From Fimbriimonadaceae bacterium (GTDB taxonomy: Bacteria; Armatimonadota; Fimbriimonadia; Fimbriimonadales; Fimbriimonadaceae), in NCBI GenBank assembly GCA_019187105.1, contig JABAQM010000001.1, forward strand, positions 744,001 to 808,000: 64,000 nt of DNA, written 5' to 3'. Under the pieces are notes generated by a model that saw only the letters and a list, made by a program, of their open reading frames with translations, ran no database searches and had not been told where the DNA came from. Shown here in pieces: positions 49,599 through 58,279 of the stretch. The position numbers and the translations under genes are program-made. Every line of letters starts with the position of its first letter. Position 1 is the stretch's first letter.

Positions 49599-51545
49599 AT
49601 GAAAAAGACTTGGATCGGACTATTCACTACTGCTGCTGCGATGGTTTCTGCTCAGCAGCACCCGCTCTTTGATTCGCTCGACATAGAAGACGCCAAGGCG
49701 AAAGCTCACTATGACTGGCGCCACCATGGGATATCCGATGGTGCTGGCAATGGAGAGTTTCGGAATTGGGGTGGGACTTTTGTTCCCGCCACGGCCGACG
49801 AAATCGCCTCGATGCTTGATCGCATCCAGAACGTAACCGGTAACCAGTCGGCCAATGATCGGTTCCGACGCTGCAAAGAGAATCTATCGGACACCCGATT
49901 CAAAGGCATGCACGAATTCTTGGTCAATCGTGCGAACAACATGAAGAGCGTTGCCTCTTACCAGTATCAGAACAGCGATGCACTCCTGCACGTTGCCCGC
50001 AATGCCCAAGACCTGATCTTCACCTGCGCCTACGTTTACCGGGTGAATGGCGATGCCGAGCTTCGCGATCGCGCAAAGCAGGAGCTCCTGAACATCGCCT
50101 CTTTCCCTGACTGGCATCCGATGTACAACACGATGCACGTCCCCGCCGAGTTTGCCACCGCGGCAAGCCTTGGGATGCAGTGGCTCAATGCCGAACTTAG
50201 CGAAAGCGAGAAGCAGACGATCCGCGGCGCCATCATCGATAAGGCGCTGAACCCTGCCCTTGAGCAGTATCGATCGGGTGATCCGCTACATTGGTGGCAG
50301 TGGTCGGGGCTCAACATCAACGTCGTCTCGAACAGTGGCCTGATCCTGGGTGCGCTTGCCGTTAGGGACACCGAACCTGGGCTTTCAGCAGAAGTCCTTG
50401 CCCACGCCAAGAAGAGTCTGGCGATCGGAATTGATAGCTACGCTTCCGATGGCGGCTGGATCGAGGGTGCCGGCTACTGGGAATATGCGACCAACTACTT
50501 GGCCATGGCTTCCGATCGCATGGCCGCAGAAGTGAACGACGACCTTGGCATCGGCCTCGCCGCCGGATTGGAGCGAACCGGCGACTACCGAGTCTATGCA
50601 GGCGGTCTCGGCGAGCAGACATTCAACTTTGGCAACGTTCTGTCAAACAACACCGCCTGCCCGGCGCTGATGTGGCTTGCCGAAAAGTTCAGCAAACCCG
50701 AGTATGCCGACTACCAGCTCCAGCGGATCGCGAACCGACGTCCGCAACCGCTCGACATGGTTTGGTACACCGCGCCATTGAGCTCGATGAGCGAGATGAA
50801 CAAAACATCGATCTTCACCAACGTCCACCAGGCGTTCTTCCGGAGCGGCTGGACCAAGGACAGCATGGCTGCGGCTGTAAAGGGTGGCGACAATACCGCC
50901 AACCACACCCATCGTGACCTTGGCCACTTCATGATCGATGCCCTTGGCGTGCGATGGGCCGAAGATCTGGACAGCACGATCGAAGACCATAACCGTGGTT
51001 ACCGATCCAGCGCCCAGGGCCACAACACCATGGTATTCGCCGGTCTCGACCAGAACCCCATGGCAAAGGCCGCCATCCAGCACAACCGCACCACTGGAGC
51101 CAAGCCATTCGCAATCGTAGACCTGCAGATGGCGAACGCCGGCAATCTCCGCTCGTGGCGGCGCGGCATGATGTCGATCAGCGACAAGGCGATCGTCGTT
51201 CAAGACGAATGGCGTGGCAACAAGAAGACCAGCGCAGTCTGGCAAATGCATACCAAGGCGGCCATCGAGATCGAGAATCGCAACGCAACCTTGACCCTGA
51301 ACGGCAAGAAGATGAAGGTGGTGATCCGGTACCCGCGCAATGCCGACTGGTCGGTCGCTCCCGTCGAGGTTCCGGAAGGCGAGCAGCCCGTGCATGGAGT
51401 ACAGAAGCTCCAGATCAATACCACGACGAAGTCAGGCCTGAATCGCTTGGTCGTTGCCTTTATCCCGCAGGACGCTAACGCTCCGAAGTTCACGACGATT
51501 GGCGCCGTAAGCCTCGATAAGTGGACCACCGGTGGCGGGTTCTAG
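49599..51545 (+). CDS. Secreted heparinase II/III-like or alginate-lyase-like polysaccharide lyase
   Basis: 648 residues with signal peptide (KKTWIGLFTTAAAMVSAQ). An (alpha/alpha) toroid to about residue 360 contains PMYNTMHVPAEFATAASLGMQWL and HWWQWSGLNINVVSNSG; then the beta-sandwich heparinase domain with the metal/active-site block NTANHTHRDLGHFMIDALGVRWAEDL read in outline. Such enzymes beta-eliminate uronic-acid polysaccharides; exact substrate not assignable. Single gene, convergent with cysS with no spacer. Confidence 0.85.
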   Translation: MKKTWIGLFTTAAAMVSAQQHPLFDSLDIEDAKAKAHYDWRHHGISDGAGNGEFRNWGGTFVPATADEIASMLDRIQNVTGNQSANDRFRRCKENLSDTRFKGMHEFLVNRANNMKSVASYQYQNSDALLHVARNAQDLIFTCAYVYRVNGDAELRDRAKQELLNIASFPDWHPMYNTMHVPAEFATAASLGMQWLNAELSESEKQTIRGAIIDKALNPALEQYRSGDPLHWWQWSGLNINVVSNSGLILGALAVRDTEPGLSAEVLAHAKKSLAIGIDSYASDGGWIEGAGYWEYATNYLAMASDRMAAEVNDDLGIGLAAGLERTGDYRVYAGGLGEQTFNFGNVLSNNTACPALMWLAEKFSKPEYADYQLQRIANRRPQPLDMVWYTAPLSSMSEMNKTSIFTNVHQAFFRSGWTKDSMAAAVKGGDNTANHTHRDLGHFMIDALGVRWAEDLDSTIEDHNRGYRSSAQGHNTMVFAGLDQNPMAKAAIQHNRTTGAKPFAIVDLQMANAGNLRSWRRGMMSISDKAIVVQDEWRGNKKTSAVWQMHTKAAIEIENRNATLTLNGKKMKVVIRYPRNADWSVAPVEVPEGEQPVHGVQKLQINTTTKSGLNRLVVAFIPQDANAPKFTTIGAVSLDKWTTGGGF

Positions 51546-53036
51546 TTAGATATCGGACTTAACCTTCCAGGTCGTACCATCCGGGGTGTCGCGAAGCTCG
51601 ATTCCCAAGGCTTCAAGCTCGCCCCGGATGGCATCGGCTTCGGCGAAATTCTTCGCCGCCTTCGCCTGGGCTCGCCGCTCGATGGCGGCTTCAACCATGC
51701 TCACATCCACGAGGGCCCTGGCCGAACTCGTGGCCGCCGGCGACTCTAGACGCACGATGCCCAGCAACTCGTTGATGCGGTCCAGGAACCGCTTCCCCGC
51801 TTGGGCCGAGGCCACGCTGATGGCCTCCGCCTCGCGGAAAATATGGCCGGTGCCTTCGTATGCCTTGGCCAACGCTACACTGGTGTTGAGGTTATCGCAC
51901 ATCGCGTCTAGGGACTCTTCGTACAGCTGGTCCAGAGAGTGTCCGAGCGCGTCATCCCCGCTGCGTCCGGCTTGGATACCATTGGCAACGATGCGGTCAC
52001 ATTCGGCGAAGCGCTCGACCGCTTTGACCGCGTCTTCAAGGGTCTGAAGGGTGAAGTTCAACGGCTTGCCGAAATGCACCGACATCAGGGCCCAGCGCAG
52101 CGCGAGTGGATCGATTCGTCGGTCGTCGACAAGGTCGCGAACCGTGAAAAAGGTCCCGTCTCGCTTCGACATCTTCGAGCCTTCGACCTGCAAGAACCGG
52201 GTGTGCAGCCAATGGTTGGAGAACGGTTTGCCCGTGAGCGACTCCGACTGGGCGATTTCACATTCGTGGTGGGGGAAAATATTGTCCTCTCCGCCCGAGT
52301 GCAAGTCGATCGTATCTCCGAGATAGGCCCGCGCCATAACCGAACACTCAATGTGCCACCCAGGAAAGCCCCACCCGAACGGGCTATGCCATTGCATAAG
52401 GTGCTTGTCGTCCTTCTTCCAAATCGCGAAATCGGCGTTGTCGCGCTTGTTCTCGTCCACCACGAGGCCGTCACGAACCCCTTCGAGCAGCTTGTCGCGC
52501 GTGTTGCCGCTCAGCTTTCCGTACTCGGGAAACGAGGCAACCGCGAAATAAACTCCCGTCGGCGTCTCATAGGCATGGCCGTTGTCGATAAGCGTTTGGG
52601 CGGCCAGGATCTGCTCCCGCACATGCTGAGTGGCCTTGGGGCGGATGTCGGGCTCGCTGAAATTGAGTCTCGCCCAGTCCTCCTTAAAGCGCTCGGCGTA
52701 GTATTCCGATAGCTCCCAGACGTTGTGGAACTGCTCGCCTTCTTTGCTCCGCAGCGCGCGCTCCATCTTGTCCTCGCCGCTGGCATCGGCCATATCGTCT
52801 TGCGTCAGATGGCCCACGTCGGTGATGTTGGTGACCCACGTGACCTTCCAACCAATCGCCCGTGCCGTCTTCACCACCAAGTCGGCGGTCAGGAAGCTGC
52901 GGAAGTTGCCGATGTGTGCGTAGCTGTAGACCGTGGGCCCGCAGGTATAGAACTTGAGATGGCCAGGCTCCTGGGGAACGAGCGGCTTGACGCGGCCGCT
53001 GAGCGTGTCGTGCAAGAGAAAATCACGGGCCGTCAT
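51546..53036 (-). CDS. cysS: Cysteinyl-tRNA synthetase
   Basis: Charges tRNA-Cys. 496 residues; zinc-binding and HIGH-type N-terminus FYTCGPTVYSYAHIGNFRSF, GWHIECSVMA and FPHHECEIAQSE zinc/active-site parts, KMSKRDG (KMSKS motif), and a C-terminal helical bundle to DTPDGTTWKVKSDI. Divergent from the thioredoxin-like gene with 20 bases between starts. Confidence 0.97.
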   Translation of the reverse strand: MTARDFLLHDTLSGRVKPLVPQEPGHLKFYTCGPTVYSYAHIGNFRSFLTADLVVKTARAIGWKVTWVTNITDVGHLTQDDMADASGEDKMERALRSKEGEQFHNVWELSEYYAERFKEDWARLNFSEPDIRPKATQHVREQILAAQTLIDNGHAYETPTGVYFAVASFPEYGKLSGNTRDKLLEGVRDGLVVDENKRDNADFAIWKKDDKHLMQWHSPFGWGFPGWHIECSVMARAYLGDTIDLHSGGEDNIFPHHECEIAQSESLTGKPFSNHWLHTRFLQVEGSKMSKRDGTFFTVRDLVDDRRIDPLALRWALMSVHFGKPLNFTLQTLEDAVKAVERFAECDRIVANGIQAGRSGDDALGHSLDQLYEESLDAMCDNLNTSVALAKAYEGTGHIFREAEAISVASAQAGKRFLDRINELLGIVRLESPAATSSARALVDVSMVEAAIERRAQAKAAKNFAEADAIRGELEALGIELRDTPDGTTWKVKSDI

Positions 53037-53056
53037 CTAGAATACGAAGTGTACCG

Positions 53057-53422
53057 ATGCGCGCCGTTTGCCTGATCCTCGCCCTCATCGCCATCCCGGG
53101 CTCCATCGACTGGCGAAAGGACCTTGAGAAGTCAGTGGCGAAGGCGAAGCGCGAGAAGAAGGAGCTTGCCCTCTATTTCAAGACGACCTGGTGCAAGTGG
53201 TGCGACAAGTTCGATAAGACGACCCTGATCGATGATGCGGTGGTCGAGGCGATGGGGACCAGGGTTGCCGTGAAGATCGATGCGGAAAGAAACCGCGCCC
53301 TCGTGCGGAAGTACGCCGTCGCCTGCTATCCGACGATCCTCCTCATGGATGCCAACGGCACCATCCGCACCCGAATCGAAGGCTACAAGACAGCGGATGA
53401 ACTACTGCCGGCACTGCGGTAG
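53057..53422 (+). CDS. Secreted thioredoxin-fold protein
   Basis: 121 residues. Signal-like N-terminus (RAVCLILALIAIPGS), then a thioredoxin fold with active site W-C46-K-W-C49 and cis-Pro in ACYPTILLMD. The CxxC with aromatic pair and the preceding KKELALYFKTTW are typical of the periplasmic thioredoxin_7-like family that reduces or maintains disulfides. Confidence 0.88.
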   Translation: MRAVCLILALIAIPGSIDWRKDLEKSVAKAKREKKELALYFKTTWCKWCDKFDKTTLIDDAVVEAMGTRVAVKIDAERNRALVRKYAVACYPTILLMDANGTIRTRIEGYKTADELLPALR

Positions 53423-53567
53423 CAGTGGAAGCCAGCCGGTTAACGTCGTATCGTTAGCATGGCGGCCACACTGGTGGTCAGCGAAGCACCCATCTTTCTC
53501 CGACACATTAACTAAACCGCCCCAGTACGGCCAGACCAACGTAGTTTGTTGTACATTAATCCTTGCG

Positions 53568-55421
53568 ATGCCCACGACATGGCGATCCATATCTACGACG
53601 ACCACGGTGTTCCGTGCCCTGGCAGTTTCTCTGGCCTCTCTCTTGATCCGTGCCGCCGCGCCACAGGACTTACCCGCCTGGAAATGGCACTTATCGAACC
53701 AATCCACGCCAATCACATCCGTAGCATTTGCACCAAACGACACAGCCTTTGTCACGGCGGCCCCTTCCGACTGCATAAGAATTTGGGACGTAAACACGAG
53801 CATTCCAAGACAAGTAATTGGAACAAGCACTGGAACCATCGCATGTTCACCTGATGGGAAACTGATCGCCTCCGCATACTTTAGCTCGGTTAAGCTTTGG
53901 AATTCTGAATCAGGCTCACATCAGGATACCTTCCACGTACATTCTGAGGCGGTGACTTCTTTAGTCTTCTCAAGAGATGGAAACACCGTTATTTCTGGAT
54001 CCCAGGACAACTCTGTAAAGATCTGGGACACGCAGACTGGCTCCACGCTAACAACGATGGTCGGACATTCAGCAGACGTGAATTGCGTTGCCATTTCCGA
54101 TGATAATCAAACCATAGCTTCTGGATCCTCAGACGGTACCGTAAAGCTCTGGGACAAGAACACGGGCTTCTTGGTTCATAGTTTTCCTGGCGTCGGCACA
54201 ACGTATACCATCGCATTATCTCCAGGAGGTGCCTTCTTAGCGGCTGCCGGATCAGATGCCCAAGTTCGCGTTTGGAATGCCGCCACTAAGGCCCTTGTTG
54301 CAACGCTCTCCACCCACACCGCAGCTGTTCGCAGCCTCGTATTTTCTGGACAGTTTCTCGCTTCAGCCTCCGACGATCGGACAGCTTACATCTGGAACAC
54401 CGCTAATTGGACGCTACACGAAATGTTGACGGACAGCAGCGGACCAGTAAGGGCTCTCGCTTTCTCTCCAGACGGAACCATGCTCTGTATGGGCTCCACG
54501 CGAAGGGTTTGGAGTCTATGGGCAACACCTGCTTTCGAGCATATGCGATCATTTTATGGGCATCCGACTTGGGTCGCAGACGTGGCCACTTCAGCTGACA
54601 ATACTATGTTTGCTTCCTCTTCAGGTGGTGGCAAGGTTATCCTCTGGAATATGGGCACTGGCTTGCCGATCCGGACCCTGGTTGGTCACCAAGGTACGGT
54701 GCATACTGTTAGCATTTCTAGAGACAGTGGTCTGATTGCCTCTGGAGGCGATGACAGCCGCGTAATTGTTTGGAATCCTTTCGACGGAGGCATCATAAGG
54801 CTTCATTCGCACCCTAATCTTGTGCTGGCAACAGACTTTGGCCCAAACAGAATGCTGGGAACTGGTTGCTATGACAAACTGGTACGGATTTATGACGAAC
54901 TATCTGGTGAAATTGTGAGGACTTTATCCGGTCATTCTGGAGCTGTGCGCGCAGTACAATTTTCCCCAACCGGAGAGATACTTGCCTCGGGATCAGCCGA
55001 CGGGACCATTCGGCTTTGGAACGTGCAGTCAGGGGCATTAATGAAAACGCTTGGATCGGGGGCTGAGTCGCTCTCATTTTCCAGAGACGGATCGATGCTG
55101 GCAGCAACTTGGGGCAATACTGTCCGTGTTTGGGACGTGACATCAGGGTCGCTCCTAAAAACTTTGTCTGGCCATACAATGACCGTCACTGGGGCCACCT
55201 TTTCCCGGGATGGAAACCTTGTGTTTTCCGGCTCGCAGGACGGCACAGTGCGGGTCTGGAATCTTCTAAAGGGCACCTTGCTGCGTAAGTATGACGGAAT
55301 GTCGCAGGTAACGAGTTTGACGATAAGCGCAGATGGACTCTCTTTGGGGATTGGAGGAATTTCAAGTGGGCTCATGTCGACCCAACGCTCAAAGCCATCG
55401 CTAGGTGTAGCGAACTATTGA
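53568..55421 (+). CDS. Secreted 14-repeat WD40 protein
   Basis: 617 residues from ATG 53568 (the frame is open back to 53280 within the thioredoxin gene). Signal-like segment FRALAVSLASLLIRAAA is followed by fourteen WD40-type repeats, for example VTSLVFSRDGNTVISGSQDN-SVKIWD and VRAVQFSPTGEILASGSADG-TIRLWN (joined here with a hyphen), enough for two seven-bladed propellers. Rich in Ser/Thr and AT-richer than neighbours. Probably a periplasmic or surface scaffold; partners unknown. Confidence 0.85.
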   Translation: MPTTWRSISTTTTVFRALAVSLASLLIRAAAPQDLPAWKWHLSNQSTPITSVAFAPNDTAFVTAAPSDCIRIWDVNTSIPRQVIGTSTGTIACSPDGKLIASAYFSSVKLWNSESGSHQDTFHVHSEAVTSLVFSRDGNTVISGSQDNSVKIWDTQTGSTLTTMVGHSADVNCVAISDDNQTIASGSSDGTVKLWDKNTGFLVHSFPGVGTTYTIALSPGGAFLAAAGSDAQVRVWNAATKALVATLSTHTAAVRSLVFSGQFLASASDDRTAYIWNTANWTLHEMLTDSSGPVRALAFSPDGTMLCMGSTRRVWSLWATPAFEHMRSFYGHPTWVADVATSADNTMFASSSGGGKVILWNMGTGLPIRTLVGHQGTVHTVSISRDSGLIASGGDDSRVIVWNPFDGGIIRLHSHPNLVLATDFGPNRMLGTGCYDKLVRIYDELSGEIVRTLSGHSGAVRAVQFSPTGEILASGSADGTIRLWNVQSGALMKTLGSGAESLSFSRDGSMLAATWGNTVRVWDVTSGSLLKTLSGHTMTVTGATFSRDGNLVFSGSQDGTVRVWNLLKGTLLRKYDGMSQVTSLTISADGLSLGIGGISSGLMSTQRSKPSLGVANY

Positions 55422-55428
55422 CTCGCTG

Positions 55429-56424
55429 TTACCAATCGCTCTGGCTGGAGGCGTCCATATCCCAGCCATGGCATTCGCCCTGAGCCAGGCGCCACGATCC
55501 CGCGAGACCGATCATGGCGGCATTGTCGGTGCAATAGCGGATCGACGGGGCGTAGAAGGCAAGGCCATAACGAGAGCACAATTCTTCGAGCGCCGAACGA
55601 AGTGCGAAGTTAGCCGCGACGCCACCCACGAGGCAGAGCCCCTGGGGACGGTGGTCTTCAATCCCCCTCTTTGCAACTCGTCGAAGCGCCTCGACAATCG
55701 CCGACTGGACCGCGAGCGATGCACTGGGTATATCCAAATCCGGGTTATCTTCAGCCAGTCGGAGCGCGGCCGTCTTGAGCCCGCTGAAGCTCACGTCGTA
55801 GCGGCCCTTTACTTCGGCTACGGGCAGCCTGTACCTCCCTGGATGTCCTGCCACCGCCGCTTCCTGGATGGCTCGCCCACCGGGGTAGCCGAGCCCGAAT
55901 ACCCGGGCGGACTTGTCGAAGGCCTCCCCCGCAGCGTCGTCGATGGTCTGTCCGATGATCTGGTACTCCCCGGGGCCGCGCACCACGACCAACTCGGTGT
56001 GGCCGCCGCTCACCATCAGCGTCAGATGGGGAAAGCCTGGCTGGGCTTCGAGGTACACGCTTAACAGGTGGCCCTCAAGGTGGTTGACGCCGATGACCGG
56101 CAGTCGGCGGTCAAACGCGATGGTTTTGGCAGCGGTCACCCCCACCGATAGGGCGCCAACCAACCCAGGACGATTGGTGACAGCAACCGCACGGACCGCA
56201 TCCATGCTGGTCCGCGCCTGCTCGAGTGTGAGTTCCAGGCAAGGGAGCACCGCTTCGACATGGGCTCTTGCTGCAGCTTCCGGCACCACGCCACCCCACT
56301 TTCGGTGAAGTTCCTCTTGGGAGCTGACGATGAGCCCAAGAACACGGCGGCCATCCAGGAGGGCGCAAGACGTCTCGTCGCAGCTGGTCTCGATGGCCAG
56401 GAGTGGCCCCTCGAACCAAGTCAT
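55429..56424 (-). CDS. tsaD: tRNA N6-threonylcarbamoyladenosine transferase
   Basis: Catalyses the final step of t6A37 formation with TsaB/TsaE. 331 residues; ASKHA-fold motifs AIETSCDETSCALLDG, metal site NHLEGHL and EAAARAHVEAV, MVSGGHTELVVV, and GGVAANFALRSAL are visible. Its start overlaps rimI by 4 bases (ATGA). Last gene of the long - strand operon. Confidence 0.97.
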   Translation of the reverse strand: MTWFEGPLLAIETSCDETSCALLDGRRVLGLIVSSQEELHRKWGGVVPEAAARAHVEAVLPCLELTLEQARTSMDAVRAVAVTNRPGLVGALSVGVTAAKTIAFDRRLPVIGVNHLEGHLLSVYLEAQPGFPHLTLMVSGGHTELVVVRGPGEYQIIGQTIDDAAGEAFDKSARVFGLGYPGGRAIQEAAVAGHPGRYRLPVAEVKGRYDVSFSGLKTAALRLAEDNPDLDIPSASLAVQSAIVEALRRVAKRGIEDHRPQGLCLVGGVAANFALRSALEELCSRYGLAFYAPSIRYCTDNAAMIGLAGSWRLAQGECHGWDMDASSQSDW

Positions 56425-56897
56425 GAATTCCAGCCTTGTAGGTCATGGAGCCACATGAGGAGGGCGTCTTCCCCGTTATCGGGGTAATACCGCCGGCGAC
56501 GGTTGGTAACGACGAAGCCGAAGCCCTCGTAGAGGAGACGAGCAGCGTCGTTGCTGGCGCGAACCTCAAGCGTCGCGCAGCGGATGCCGGCATCCCGGGC
56601 CTGGCGGAGAATATGGCTGATAAGCTGCCTGGCAATGCCGCGGCGACGATAAGTCGGATCGACGACCACATTGGTCACGTGGGCTTCGTCGATGACCTTC
56701 CACAAGCCCGCATAGCCGATAACCTCATCGTCGAGGGCGGCCACAACAAACACAGAGTGGGGATTCTCAAGCTCGTTTCGAAAGCCACGCTCGCTCCACG
56801 GCGATCCGTGGACGGCGACTTCAAGGGCGAGCACTTGCGACAGATGATGTTCGTTGAACGGGACGATGCGGATCGGCACGCCTTTGGCCGCCTTCAT
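56421..56897 (-). CDS. rimI: Ribosomal protein S18-alanine N-acetyltransferase (GNAT)
   Basis: 158 residues with the GNAT fold: acceptor-loop SPWSERGFRNELENPHSVF, motif A VTNVVVDPTYRRRGIARQLISHIL and motif B LEVRASNDAARLLYEGFGFV. Close linkage with tsaD is common in bacteria. Overlaps livF by 4 bases. Confidence 0.9.
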   Translation of the reverse strand: MKAAKGVPIRIVPFNEHHLSQVLALEVAVHGSPWSERGFRNELENPHSVFVVAALDDEVIGYAGLWKVIDEAHVTNVVVDPTYRRRGIARQLISHILRQARDAGIRCATLEVRASNDAARLLYEGFGFVVTNRRRRYYPDNGEDALLMWLHDLQGWNS

Positions 56898-57598
56898 CCC
56901 CCCAAGTAGGCCTCTTTGACCTTTGGGTCGTGAAGGAGGTCTTGGCCGGATCCTTCCAGGACGACCACGCCGGTTTCAAGAACATACGCGCGGTTGGCAA
57001 TCTCAAGGGCACGATTGGCATTCTGCTCGACGAGAAGGACGGTGACCCCTTCCTTGTTGATGTCGTGAATGATCCGGAAGATCTCGGTCACGAGATTCGG
57101 AGCGAGACCGAGGCTGGGCTCGTCGAGGAGAAGAAGCTTGGGCCGGCTCATGAGCGCGCGACCGATCGCCAGCATCTGTTGTTCGCCTCCGCTCAACGTC
57201 CCTGCGTTTTGCCTAATGCGCTCCTGCAAGCGTGGAAAACGCCGCATGACTTCGCCCATATCCGTCTCGATGCCGTCATTGTCCTTCCGCACGAAGGCCC
57301 CGAGTTGCAGGTTCTCGTGGACCGTCATGTTGGTGAAGATCCGGCGGCCCTCCGGCGAATGGCTGAGGCCCATCCGCACGATCTGGTCCGGAGCAGTCGA
57401 AGTGATTGTGTCGTTGCCGAACGTGATCGTGCCGTTGCGCGGACGGATCAGGCCGCTGATGGTTCTTAGCAGGGTGCTTTTACCGGCGCCGTTCGATCCG
57501 ATAATGCTGACGATCTCTCCAGGACGAACGTCAATGCTGACATTCATCAGCGCGTGGATCGCGCCGTAATAGACGTTGATCGATTGGACCGTCAGCAT
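56894..57598 (-). CDS. livF: Branched-chain amino acid ABC transporter ATPase (LivF type)
   Basis: 234 residues: Walker A GSNGAGKST (about 35-43), signature LSGGEQQML, Walker B LLLLDEPSLGL and C-terminal EASNRAYVLETGVVVLEG-like end. LivF normally works with LivG, LivH, LivM and a binding protein. These are absent here; the gene lies between FKBP and rimI. Confidence 0.9.
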   Translation of the reverse strand: MLTVQSINVYYGAIHALMNVSIDVRPGEIVSIIGSNGAGKSTLLRTISGLIRPRNGTITFGNDTITSTAPDQIVRMGLSHSPEGRRIFTNMTVHENLQLGAFVRKDNDGIETDMGEVMRRFPRLQERIRQNAGTLSGGEQQMLAIGRALMSRPKLLLLDEPSLGLAPNLVTEIFRIIHDINKEGVTVLLVEQNANRALEIANRAYVLETGVVVLEGSGQDLLHDPKVKEAYLGG

Positions 57599-57610
57599 AG
57601 GCGGTGGTCG

Positions 57611-58261
57611 TTAGCCCTTCTTCTTAAGCTCCAGGCACTCGAGTTCGAACACGAGCGTGCTCATGGGCGGGATGACCGGGGGTCGGCCATCTGCACCGTA
57701 AGCCAATTCATAGGGAATCGTGACCTTGCGTACTTCACCCTTCTTGATGCCGATGAGCCCCTGGGTGAAGCCGGTGATGAGCCGGGTAACCCCGATCTCG
57801 ACCGGAAACGCCTGGCCGCGGTCCTTGCTGGAGTCGAATTTCTTGCCATCCAAGAATGTGCCGGTGTAATGGACTTGTACTGTGTCCCCTTCACTCGCCG
57901 CGTCGCCCTGTCCCTGCTTTATGGTTTCAATTTCGATCACTGGTTTGACTCCTTGCTTGTCAACGCGCAGGACGGCGATTTCGACCTGCCCGACTTGTCG
58001 CTGCTCGCCATTTAGAGTCGTGGTGACGTCGTAGGTCGCGGTGCTTCCGCGTACTTGATCAAGCACAAAGGCGTCCCAATCGGGAATCGCCCCCGATTTT
58101 CCGACGACCCAAACTTTGAGCTCGCCGCGCATCTTTGACCGGTCCTTGCCCGGAATCCAACTGACCTTTGCGGTAACGACGTCCCCCGGTGCGGCTCGGG
58201 CATTTTGGATCGGCTCGCTCAGGGCGTGTCCAATGCAGAAAGCAACCAAGTGGGACAGCAT
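57611..58261 (-). CDS. Secreted FKBP-type peptidyl-prolyl isomerase
   Basis: 216 residues. A short hydrophobic N-terminus may be a signal peptide (LSHLVAFCIGHALS). The first half (about 20-105) is an unrecognised beta domain; the second half is a complete FKBP domain with VQVHYTGTFLDGKKFDSS, LITGFTQGLIGIKKGEVRKV and YGADGRPPVIPPMSTLVFELE. Assists folding of exported proteins. 18 bases after rqcH. Confidence 0.9.
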   Translation of the reverse strand: MLSHLVAFCIGHALSEPIQNARAAPGDVVTAKVSWIPGKDRSKMRGELKVWVVGKSGAIPDWDAFVLDQVRGSTATYDVTTTLNGEQRQVGQVEIAVLRVDKQGVKPVIEIETIKQGQGDAASEGDTVQVHYTGTFLDGKKFDSSKDRGQAFPVEIGVTRLITGFTQGLIGIKKGEVRKVTIPYELAYGADGRPPVIPPMSTLVFELECLELKKKG

Positions 58262-58279
58262 GGAGGGAGGATACCAGGG

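Noticed and set aside
53280-53567. WD40 protein start at 53280
   Set aside because: The extra part lies in the thioredoxin-like gene and has shadow-frame composition; a signal-like segment follows ATG 53568.
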